Source: Tamilnaduibacter salinus (lineage in GTDB: Bacteria; Pseudomonadota; Gammaproteobacteria; Pseudomonadales; Oleiphilaceae). From it: 64,000 nt of DNA. Location: contig NZ_QEKQ01000005.1 in assembly GCF_003096655.1 (NCBI RefSeq), positions 124,001 through 188,000 of the forward strand, in the 5' to 3' direction. Below, one piece after another: positions 57,698 through 64,000 of the stretch; the first letter of the stretch is position 1, and each line of letters starts with the position of its first letter. The notes beneath the pieces are model-generated. The model searched no databases and was not told the origin of the DNA. It saw only the letters and a list, made by a program, of their open reading frames with translations. The translations under genes and the position numbers were made by a program.

Positions 57698-57728
57698 TCC
57701 CCCAATGTTGGAGAGCATAGGAGGCAGG

Positions 57729-58412
57729 ATGAAACACCACATCGTCGTCATCACCGGCGCCGGCATCAGCGCCGAAAGCGGCCTGTCCACGTTCCGCGAT
57801 AACGGTGGCCTCTGGGAGCAGGTCCGCCTCGAAGACGTGGCCACACCGGACGCCTTCGAACGCGATCCCGAGCGCGTGCTGTCGTTCTACAACCACCGTC
57901 GCCAGCAGCTCCGGGATGCCGAACCCAACGACGCCCATCGCGGCCTGGCGGAGCTGGAAGAGCGCTACCGCGTCTCGGTGGTCACCCAGAACGTGGACGA
58001 CCTGCACGAGCGCGCCGGTTCGTCCAACGTGCTTCATCTGCACGGAAAACTGACCCAGGCGCGGGGCGCCGCTCACCCCGAGCCGGTCTACGAGATCGGC
58101 TATCGTGACATCTCCCCCGGCGACACCTGCGAGCGGGGCACCCCCCTGCGGCCCAACGTCGTCTGGTTCGGGGAAGAGGTTCCCATGATGGGGCCCGCCG
58201 CCGAAACCGTCGCCACCGCCGATCATCTGCTGGTCATCGGCACCTCCCTGCAGGTGTACCCTGCGGCCGGGCTGGTCAGCCTCGCCGAACCGGGGATTCC
58301 CGTCACCGTGATCGACCCGGCCGCCGTGGAAGCGGTACCCGGCGCCCACGCCATCCGAAAGACGGCCACCGAAGGGCTGCGTGAGTGGATCGACCGACTT
58401 GGCGATACTTGA
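57729..58412 (+). CDS. NAD-dependent sirtuin deacylase, class III type without zinc cysteines
   Basis: Removes acyl groups from lysines using NAD. It is 227 residues from ATG 57729 with AGGAGG upstream. NAD-site motifs are ITGAGISAESGLSTFRDNGGLW, TQNVDDLHERAG (86-90 TQNVD) and the catalytic H105 in HLHG. Y54 and R57 (FYNHRR) are the class III residues that favour succinyl/malonyl groups. The zinc-ribbon cysteines are absent: the region LTQARGAAHPEPVYEIGYRDISPGDTCERG holds only one. So it is CobB-like, but of a zinc-free subgroup. Confidence 0.9.
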   Translation: MKHHIVVITGAGISAESGLSTFRDNGGLWEQVRLEDVATPDAFERDPERVLSFYNHRRQQLRDAEPNDAHRGLAELEERYRVSVVTQNVDDLHERAGSSNVLHLHGKLTQARGAAHPEPVYEIGYRDISPGDTCERGTPLRPNVVWFGEEVPMMGPAAETVATADHLLVIGTSLQVYPAAGLVSLAEPGIPVTVIDPAAVEAVPGAHAIRKTATEGLREWIDRLGDT

Positions 58413-58475
58413 CCATTCGTTCAAGACCCGGGCATGCTCGGATACGTATCAACCTAACGGCAGCGAGAGAACAAC

Positions 58476-59093
58476 ATGAAGATTCTGGAAACCAAGACCG
58501 CGCCCAACCCACGCCGCGTGCGCATGTTCCTGGCCGAGAAAGGCCTGGTGGATCAGGTGACCTTCGAGCAGATCGACCTGCTCAAGGGCGAGAACCTGAC
58601 ACCGGAATACGCCGCCAAGAACCCCATGAAAAAAGTCCCGGTGATGGAGCTGGACGACGGCACCTGCATTGCCGAAACCATGGCGATCTGCCGGTACTTC
58701 GAGGAGCTGTATCCGGAGAGCACCCCGATGCTCGGCCGCGATCCACTCGAAAAAGCACAGATCGAGCAGTGGCTGCGCTGGATTGAGTTCTATTTCTTCA
58801 TGCCGACGGGCATGTGTTTCCAGCACACCAGCGGTTACTTCAAGGACCGCATGAACTGCTATCCGGACTGGGGCGAGGAGTGTCGCACGAACGTTGAGAA
58901 GTTTCTGCACTTCCTCAACAAGCACCTGGAAGGCCGGGAATACATCTGCGGCGATTCGCTGACCGCCGCCGACATCAACGCCTTCACCACCGTGGACTTC
59001 AACAAGGTCAACGACATCCGGATCAAGCCCGAGCAGACCCATCTGCAGGCCTGGTACGACCGTATCAAACAGCGCGAATCCGCATCCGTCTGA
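58476..59093 (+). CDS. Glutathione S-transferase family protein
   Basis: A 205-residue GST. The thioredoxin-like N-terminal half shows [55 protein letters not shown] with the glutathione-binding E-T(S) pair; the helical C-terminal half ends with [20 protein letters not shown]. Substrate unknown. It lies 11 bp upstream of a second, different GST gene; the two probably share a transcript. Confidence 0.9.
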   Translation: MKILETKTAPNPRRVRMFLAEKGLVDQVTFEQIDLLKGENLTPEYAAKNPMKKVPVMELDDGTCIAETMAICRYFEELYPESTPMLGRDPLEKAQIEQWLRWIEFYFFMPTGMCFQHTSGYFKDRMNCYPDWGEECRTNVEKFLHFLNKHLEGREYICGDSLTAADINAFTTVDFNKVNDIRIKPEQTHLQAWYDRIKQRESASV

Positions 59094-59104
59094 GCGAGGT
59101 CTCC

Positions 59105-59770
59105 ATGATAGACGTCTACACATCGCCCACTCCGAACGGCCACAAGGTCACCGTGGCGCTCGATGAAATGGGTGAGGACTACAACCTGATTCCGGTGGAT
59201 CTGTCGAAGAATGAACAGAAAACGCCGGAGTTCCTCAGGATGAACCCCAATGGCCGGATCCCCGTGATCGTGGATCGGGACAACGACGATTTCGTGGTCT
59301 TTGAGTCCGGCGCGATTCTGATCTATCTGGGGGAGAAATTCGGCAAGCTCTACCCGAGCGACCCGAAAACCCGGTCGGTGGTGCAGCAGTGGCTGATGTT
59401 CCAGATGGGTGGCCTGGGGCCGATGATGGGGCAGGCCAACGTCTTCTATCGGTATTTCCCCGAGAAGATCCAGCCGGCCATCGACCGCTACCAGCATGAG
59501 ACGCGCCGTCTGTTCGAGGTCCTGGATCACCGGCTGTCGGAAGCGCGCTATCTGGCGGGCGACGAATTCACCATCGCCGACATCGCCAACTGGACCTGGG
59601 CCCGTACTCACAAGTGGTCCGGCGCCTCCGTGGAGGGTCTGGAGCATCTGAACCGCTGGCTCGACGAGTTGGCCGAACGTCCGGGATGCCAGAGCGGCAT
59701 CAGCAAGCCGGAACGGATTCAGGACCCGGACAAGATGGTCAGCCATGCCCAGAAGATGGTGACACGGTAA
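59105..59770 (+). CDS. Glutathione S-transferase, YfcG/YghU (Nu) type
   Basis: A 221-residue [24 protein letters not shown] is the Nu-class opening, where a Thr/Asn pair replaces the usual Tyr or Ser; then [55 protein letters not shown] and [17 protein letters not shown] are all typical of YghU/YfcG. These proteins have disulfide-bond reductase activity with glutathione. Second in the two-gene GST run. Confidence 0.92.
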   Translation: MIDVYTSPTPNGHKVTVALDEMGEDYNLIPVDLSKNEQKTPEFLRMNPNGRIPVIVDRDNDDFVVFESGAILIYLGEKFGKLYPSDPKTRSVVQQWLMFQMGGLGPMMGQANVFYRYFPEKIQPAIDRYQHETRRLFEVLDHRLSEARYLAGDEFTIADIANWTWARTHKWSGASVEGLEHLNRWLDELAERPGCQSGISKPERIQDPDKMVSHAQKMVTR

Positions 59771-59860
59771 TCCCTGGTGTATTGCCAGCAGGGCACACAA
59801 CCGGTGAACCACAGGCCGAATACCGCGTATCTCCTCCGACACACCTTAACGGAGAGTTTC

Positions 59861-60031
59861 ATGTTCGGCCTTTTCAAATCCAATCCCGTCAAAGCCCTCA
59901 AAAAAGAATACGAACGCAAGCTCGAAGCCGCGATGAAAGCACAGCGCAACGGCGATATGAGAACGCATTCCGACCTGATGACCGAGGCCGATGAACTGTA
60001 TAAACGCCTCCTCCAGCAACAGCAGGAGTAA
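59861..60031 (+). CDS. Small DUF6435-type protein
   Basis: A 56-residue, highly charged helical protein: MFGLFKSNPVKALKKEYERK at the start, then KAQRNGDMRTHSDLMTEADE. I recall the same opening and QRNGD motif in the short DUF6435 family; function is unknown. ATG 59861 has GGAG close upstream, although the frame is open from 59777. Confidence 0.78.
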   Translation: MFGLFKSNPVKALKKEYERKLEAAMKAQRNGDMRTHSDLMTEADELYKRLLQQQQE

Positions 60032-60081
60032 TTCTCCGGTCGTCATGCGCGCCACCCCCTCATAGACGGTAAACTGGCGCC

Positions 60082-60972
60082 ATGGCGACACTGAATTACA
60101 AACATCTTCGGTATTTTCATGCGACGGCGCACGAGGGAAACCTGACGAGGGCGGCCGAAAAGCTTCATGTGTCCCAGTCAGCGCTCTCCTCGCAGATCCG
60201 TCAGCTCGAACATCAGTTGGGGCAGGCACTGTTCGAGCGCCGGGGTCGGCGACTTGTGCTGACTGAGGCGGGGCGCATCGCTCTCGATCATGCGGATCGT
60301 ATTTTTTCAACGGGGGAGGAGCTGCTGGCCGTTCTGACCCACCGCATGGCGGCGCGCCAGCACGTTCTTCGGGTCGGTGCGCAGGCTCACCTGTCCCGAA
60401 ACTTCCAGATTGAATTCCTGAAACCGCTGCTGGCGCGGAACGACGTTGAAATCGTCGCGCGTTCAGGCAACGTCAGGGATTTGCTTGCCAGCCTGGAATC
60501 CCACAACCTTGATGTCGTTCTTACCAACGTGGCGCCAGCCTCCGATGCGGCGACGCCGTGGGTGATCCACAAGATCGCTGAGCAACGGATCAGCCTGGTC
60601 GGTCCGGTCGAGTTGGACCAGCGCTATGAGGGGGTTGAAGACCTGTTGCAGTCGGAACCACTGATACTCCCGACGCTGGGGTCGAGTATCCGGTCCCGTT
60701 TTGACGCCATGGCGCACCGGCTTGGTGTGACGCCCATGATTGCCGCTGAGGTTGAGGACATGGCGATGTTGCGCCTGATGGCCCGCGAGGCCCGACAGGT
60801 CTGTGTTCTGCCGCCCATTGTCGTGCGTGACGAGCTTCGCAGCGGTAGTCTCACAGAAATCGCACAACTGCCCGACCTTCGGGAAACGTTCTACACCATT
60901 ACCCTTGATCGACAGTTTCCCAATCCGCTTCTGAGAGACCTCTGGGCGGAGGGTGGTGGCGATTTTCGCTGA
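60082..60972 (+). CDS. LysR family regulator (NhaR-like), upstream of dabBA
   Basis: A 296-residue regulator. The winged helix reads LNYKHLRYFHATAHEGNLTRAAEKLHVSQSALSSQIRQLEHQLGQALFERRGRRLVLTEAG-type, very like NhaR in its opening. The effector domain follows (RVGAQAHLSRNFQIEFLKPLL, DVVLTNVAPASD). It lies 115 bp upstream of dabB in the same direction, so it probably controls inorganic carbon uptake. The inducer is not known; a link to CO2/bicarbonate or sodium is inference. Confidence 0.9.
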   Translation: MATLNYKHLRYFHATAHEGNLTRAAEKLHVSQSALSSQIRQLEHQLGQALFERRGRRLVLTEAGRIALDHADRIFSTGEELLAVLTHRMAARQHVLRVGAQAHLSRNFQIEFLKPLLARNDVEIVARSGNVRDLLASLESHNLDVVLTNVAPASDAATPWVIHKIAEQRISLVGPVELDQRYEGVEDLLQSEPLILPTLGSSIRSRFDAMAHRLGVTPMIAAEVEDMAMLRLMAREARQVCVLPPIVVRDELRSGSLTEIAQLPDLRETFYTITLDRQFPNPLLRDLWAEGGGDFR

Positions 60973-61087
60973 TCGAGCCTGCCTCTGTTCTGTTTTTGTG
61001 AATGATTTGTCGAAAAATATCTATTTTCTTGTTTTCACGGGTTGCTTGATACTGCTCCAACGATGATTTCCGAGTCGGAGGGGCAAT

Positions 61088-62677
61088 ATGCTGGAACGGT
61101 TCGAGGGGATCCAATGGCTGTCGTTGTTGTGGCTCATGGTGCCTTTGGGGCTATTCCTACTCTCCGGACTGACCTCGCGTCATCGACTCCGAATCGTCAG
61201 CAGCTGTGCGCAGGCGCTTTTTCTGACTGGGGCGACTCTGAACGTACTCGCCATCATTCTGATCGCCGCTGGCCAGGGACCAATGACGGTCGGCCCCTGG
61301 CTGAGGCTGGATGGCCTGACCGCCTGGATGGGGTTACTGGTTGTATTTCTCGGATGGGTGAACCTCCGGTATAGCCGTCGCTACCTGGCTGGCGACCAAG
61401 CCGGGATCCCTTTCCAACGCTGGTTTCTTGCGACCATCGGCTCGGTACTGATTCTGGTCTCTACCGGGCACCTGCTGCTGCTTGCCGGCTCCTGGCTGCT
61501 GATCAGCCTGACACTGCATCCATTGCTTTGCCTGTACCCGCGCCGGGGGGCAAGGGAAGCGGCCTGGCAGAAGTTTCTTGTCAGTCGGCTCGGTGACCTG
61601 GCTCTTTTTGTCGGAGTCATCTGGTTGCATCAACGGTTTGGTAGTTGGGAGCTCGCTGTGATCACGGAGGCCGTGAGCGCTGGCCATGCTCCCTCGGTGA
61701 CGGCGCCGGCTGCCGCCTTTGCGCTGGCGGCTGTTCTCAAGTGCGCGCAGATCCCGTTCCATGGCTGGTTGGTGCGCGTTATGGAGGCGCCCACGCCCGT
61801 CTCAGCACTGTTGCATGCGGGCATTATCAACCTTGGCGGTTTCCTCTGGTTGAGAATGGTGCCCGTGTTCGAGTCCAGCATGGTGGGGCATGCGGTTCTT
61901 CTTGGGTTTGGGGCAGTGACGGCGGCGATGGCTGGGCTGATTATCATCACCCAGTCCAGCATCAAGCACTCGTTGGCGTGGTCGACCAACGCGCAGATGG
62001 GGTTCATGTTGCTGGAGTTGGGGCTCGGAGCCTACACGCTCGCGCTGCTGCACCTGATCGCGCACTCGCTTTACAAGGCCCACGCCTTTCTGAGCACGGG
62101 GCGGATTGTTGTGTCGTCCCGTGTCGGAGACCTGAAGCAGCCCGTTGCCAGTCCGGGACTGCTGCCTGCCGGGGTCGTTGCCATTATCGTGCCCGTCGCC
62201 GCAATGACTGCGGGCCACTTCGGATGGTTCAGCCCGGTTCCTGGGCTGGTTTTTATGATGGCGATGGCCTACGTGTTGATCTTTTCGGTTCCGGCATTGC
62301 CCAGACGCTCTCGCACGACGGTCGCCGCACTCGTGGTCTTGCTGCCAATGGCTCACGGTCTTGGGCAGGCCGTTCTGTCTCCCTCGGTGCCGGTGGCCGA
62401 AACTCCCTTTGGACCGTGGCATGGCGCTGTCACCGGTGTCATGGTGTTGGGGGCGGCGGTTTACTGGTTTGTCTTGACCAGCATTATTCGACGGTCGGAC
62501 CTGGCCATCTGGCAGCCTCTACTGGCCCACAGTCGCAACGCGTTCTATCTGAGTGTCCCTCTTGACCGACTCATTCAGATGGTGCGCCAGTGGCTCCTCA
62601 GCGGACCCCATCGCGAACCACGCAATGACGGCAGGTTTTCAGGCGTCGAGCGCAAGCCCCGGGGAGCCGAGACATGA
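61088..62677 (+). CDS. dabB: DabB, membrane subunit of the dissolved inorganic carbon transporter
   Basis: A 529-residue protein with about a dozen membrane segments, of the proton-antiporter/NuoL (complex I subunit) family. It shows the conserved lysine region AAVLKCAQIPFHGWLVRVMEAPTPVSALLHAG and HLIAHSLYKAHAFLSTG. It forms a proton- or cation-driven complex with DabA that turns CO2 into trapped bicarbonate. The start ATG 61088 has GGAGGGG upstream. Its TGA overlaps the dabA ATG. Confidence 0.93.
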   Translation: MLERFEGIQWLSLLWLMVPLGLFLLSGLTSRHRLRIVSSCAQALFLTGATLNVLAIILIAAGQGPMTVGPWLRLDGLTAWMGLLVVFLGWVNLRYSRRYLAGDQAGIPFQRWFLATIGSVLILVSTGHLLLLAGSWLLISLTLHPLLCLYPRRGAREAAWQKFLVSRLGDLALFVGVIWLHQRFGSWELAVITEAVSAGHAPSVTAPAAAFALAAVLKCAQIPFHGWLVRVMEAPTPVSALLHAGIINLGGFLWLRMVPVFESSMVGHAVLLGFGAVTAAMAGLIIITQSSIKHSLAWSTNAQMGFMLLELGLGAYTLALLHLIAHSLYKAHAFLSTGRIVVSSRVGDLKQPVASPGLLPAGVVAIIVPVAAMTAGHFGWFSPVPGLVFMMAMAYVLIFSVPALPRRSRTTVAALVVLLPMAHGLGQAVLSPSVPVAETPFGPWHGAVTGVMVLGAAVYWFVLTSIIRRSDLAIWQPLLAHSRNAFYLSVPLDRLIQMVRQWLLSGPHREPRNDGRFSGVERKPRGAET

Positions 62678-64000
62678 ATACGAGCGCCACCATCACATCA
62701 TCGGTTGAGCAGGGAATGCGGGCGGGCCGGAATATGGTGGCCGCGGTCGGGCATATTGCGCCGTCATGGCCGTTGGACCGCTGGGTTGCTGTGAATCCCT
62801 GGTGGCCCTTGCGAGCGTCCCGTTTCCAAAATGTGGCACTTGATCTGCAAGAGCGTTGCGGGATTCGTCCGTTGATGGACACCGAATACTATCGGCGCCG
62901 ATTTGAGGACGGTGCCATTTCGGAGCAATCGCTACGCCGGGCGCTGGCGGACGAGAGGGGGACCGGCGACGGCGAGCACGCCCTGAACGATCTGAAACGA
63001 GACGAGGCTGTGAATGAGCCGATCGTCCCCCTGTGGTCCCGATTGCTGGATCAGGCCTTGGCACCGGACCCGATGGCACAGGTTGTTTGCGGGATCCGGG
63101 ACCAGATCAGTCGGTTCTGTGGCGGATACTTTGACTCGCATCAGGCGCTGATACAGAGCAAACGGCCTGCCTGCATGCTGCGGGCCTGGCTTGATCAGAT
63201 GCGCCACGGCCGTGATCTCGAGCAGGTTTTACGCAGTCGCCGTGCCCGCCCCTTTCTGGAGGCCTTTCCCGATCAGCCGGATGAGTTGATCGCGCTGGGG
63301 TGCCAGTGGCTGGAGGTCCGGGTTGATCGGGCTCAAGCGATCGGTCATGCACTGCTGCTGGATATCAACGGATGGGCCTCATACTGTGCCTGGCTGGCCT
63401 GGGAGGCGCATCTTGTGGGTGAGCGTGATGACAATCTGAAAGCGCTACTGGCAATTCGTTTCGCCTGGGAAGTTCTTGTCTGGGCCAGTCGCACCCGCAC
63501 AGACTGGCATGAACCCGCCGAGAAGGCATGGAAGAGACTTGAATCGACACGCCAAGTCCGGGAAAAGCAGGCGCACCGCATCTGGCGGTGGCAGCGGGCA
63601 TTGGAGTGGTCCTACCAGAGCGATATGATCGCCCGGCTGAACGAACCCACCGAACTGCCAGCCCCCGATATTCCAGAGCTTCAGGCCGTTTTCTGCATTG
63701 ATGTGCGCTCCGAAGTGATCCGGCGGAACCTGGAAGCCCAGTCGGACGGTATCCAGACGTTGGGCTTTGCGGGGTTCTTTGGTTTGCCCATGGATTATCA
63801 GTCCCTGGATGCGTCAGCGCCGTCGCCCCAGCTACCCGGTCTGCTCTCCCCGGTATATCGGGTTCAGCAAACCTCGGGCAGTCAACGCCGTGATTGGTCG
63901 TTGCGGGCGCTCAGGCAGGGCAAACTGGAGCGCTCAAGAAGCTTTTCACACTTGAAAAGGAACACGCTGACGATGTTCCCGTTCGTGGAAGGGTTTGGGG
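62674..64000 (+). CDS. dabA: DabA (DUF2309), zinc-binding subunit of the inorganic carbon transporter, 3' end cut by window edge
   Basis: I translated 442 residues from ATG 62674 with no stop before the window end. The protein opens MNTSATITSSVEQGMRAGRN and has VGHIAPSWPLDRWVAVNPWW, typical of DUF2309/DabA. GWASYCAWLAWEA and the metal site FCIDVRSEVIRRNLE (C341 and D343) correspond to the beta-carbonic-anhydrase-like zinc ligands described for Halothiobacillus DabA. The remaining His and Cys ligands would lie beyond 64000. It overlaps dabB by four bases (ATGA), a co-translated pair. Confidence 0.93.
   Translation, partial: MNTSATITSSVEQGMRAGRNMVAAVGHIAPSWPLDRWVAVNPWWPLRASRFQNVALDLQERCGIRPLMDTEYYRRRFEDGAISEQSLRRALADERGTGDGEHALNDLKRDEAVNEPIVPLWSRLLDQALAPDPMAQVVCGIRDQISRFCGGYFDSHQALIQSKRPACMLRAWLDQMRHGRDLEQVLRSRRARPFLEAFPDQPDELIALGCQWLEVRVDRAQAIGHALLLDINGWASYCAWLAWEAHLVGERDDNLKALLAIRFAWEVLVWASRTRTDWHEPAEKAWKRLESTRQVREKQAHRIWRWQRALEWSYQSDMIARLNEPTELPAPDIPELQAVFCIDVRSEVIRRNLEAQSDGIQTLGFAGFFGLPMDYQSLDASAPSPQLPGLLSPVYRVQQTSGSQRRDWSLRALRQGKLERSRSFSHLKRNTLTMFPFVEGFG

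Larger units (their letters stand above)
57141..57728. other. Intergenic region between recD and the sirtuin gene, filled with nested palindromes
   Basis: About 590 bp with no gene. It contains an interrupted palindromic repeat (57151-57537), the element that interrupts it (57218-57483) and a complete inverted copy (57578-57697), listed separately. The sirtuin ribosome binding site AGGAGG lies at its end. Confidence 0.8.

Noticed and set aside
57141-57728. CRISPR array
   Set aside because: Repeats here are inverted and nested, not regularly spaced direct repeats, and no cas gene is near.

Overview
ORGANISM. The window is high-GC gammaproteobacterial DNA, densely coding with no rRNA or tRNA seen. 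Several gene orders match what I remember of Pseudomonas and its relatives: hemB-ppk1, coaD near a coniferyl-type aldehyde dehydrogenase and TetR, engB/cytochrome c4/dsbA, rpmBG-radC-coaBC-dut-algC-argB, argE-argA, vfr-OsmC-speD and recC-recB-recD. A choline-to-betaine set (betT, betA, betB) and acidic proteins suggest a marine or moderately halophilic member, for example Marinobacter-like. The genus cannot be fixed from this sequence alone. LAYOUT. 1-1.7 kb: aidB-like acyl-CoA dehydrogenase (cut by the window edge) with its TetR gene. 2-7.3 kb: hemB, ppk1, a BtuF-like protein and a DUF945 protein in one direction. 7.3-12 kb: ggt and coaD, then an aldehyde dehydrogenase divergent from a TetR regulator. 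12.3-13.7 kb: engB divergent from cytochrome c4. 14-19.2 kb: betB convergent with betT-betA. 19.6-21.1 kb: dsbA and an EEP-fold hydrolase. 21.2-28 kb: rpmB-rpmG and radC on one strand; coaBC, dut, membrane-fused algC and argB on the other. 28-33.5 kb: PilZ protein, membrane-anchored unknown, argE, argA, lipoprotein aminopeptidase. 33.5-44.7 kb: giant PilZ-DUF1631-GGDEF/EAL protein, orphan phosphoribulokinase, pirin, Vfr/CRP, OsmC, speD, DUF938, iron-type alcohol dehydrogenase, thioesterase, peroxiredoxin. 44.8-47.8 kb: three-domain lipoprotein and two convergent periplasmic binding proteins. 47.9-57.1 kb: recCBD. 57.7-60 kb: sirtuin, two GST-family genes, DUF6435. 60-64 kb: LysR regulator and dabB-dabA, the inorganic-carbon transporter (dabA runs off the window). 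HOW GENES WORK TOGETHER. betT imports choline, betA and betB oxidise it to glycine betaine. coaBC and coaD share the CoA pathway, and argA, argB and argE share the arginine pathway. recBCD is the double-strand-break repair enzyme. DabAB probably supplies bicarbonate under LysR control. The phosphoribulokinase sits in a prkB/OsmC/crp neighbourhood and is not evidence for a Calvin cycle. MOST UNUSUAL SIGNAL. The intergenic DNA behind recD (57151-57697), prkB (38251-38667) and engB (12174-12295) is filled with long, almost perfect inverted repeats nested inside one another. Behind recD, a 266-bp element with 33-bp terminal inverted repeats interrupts the hairpin apex of a palindromic repeat whose uninterrupted inverted copy lies about 100 bp away. 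That element in turn contains a hairpin with the same short core motifs as the repeats behind engB and prkB. This palindrome-within-palindrome arrangement suggests a family of small elements that insert into hairpins.
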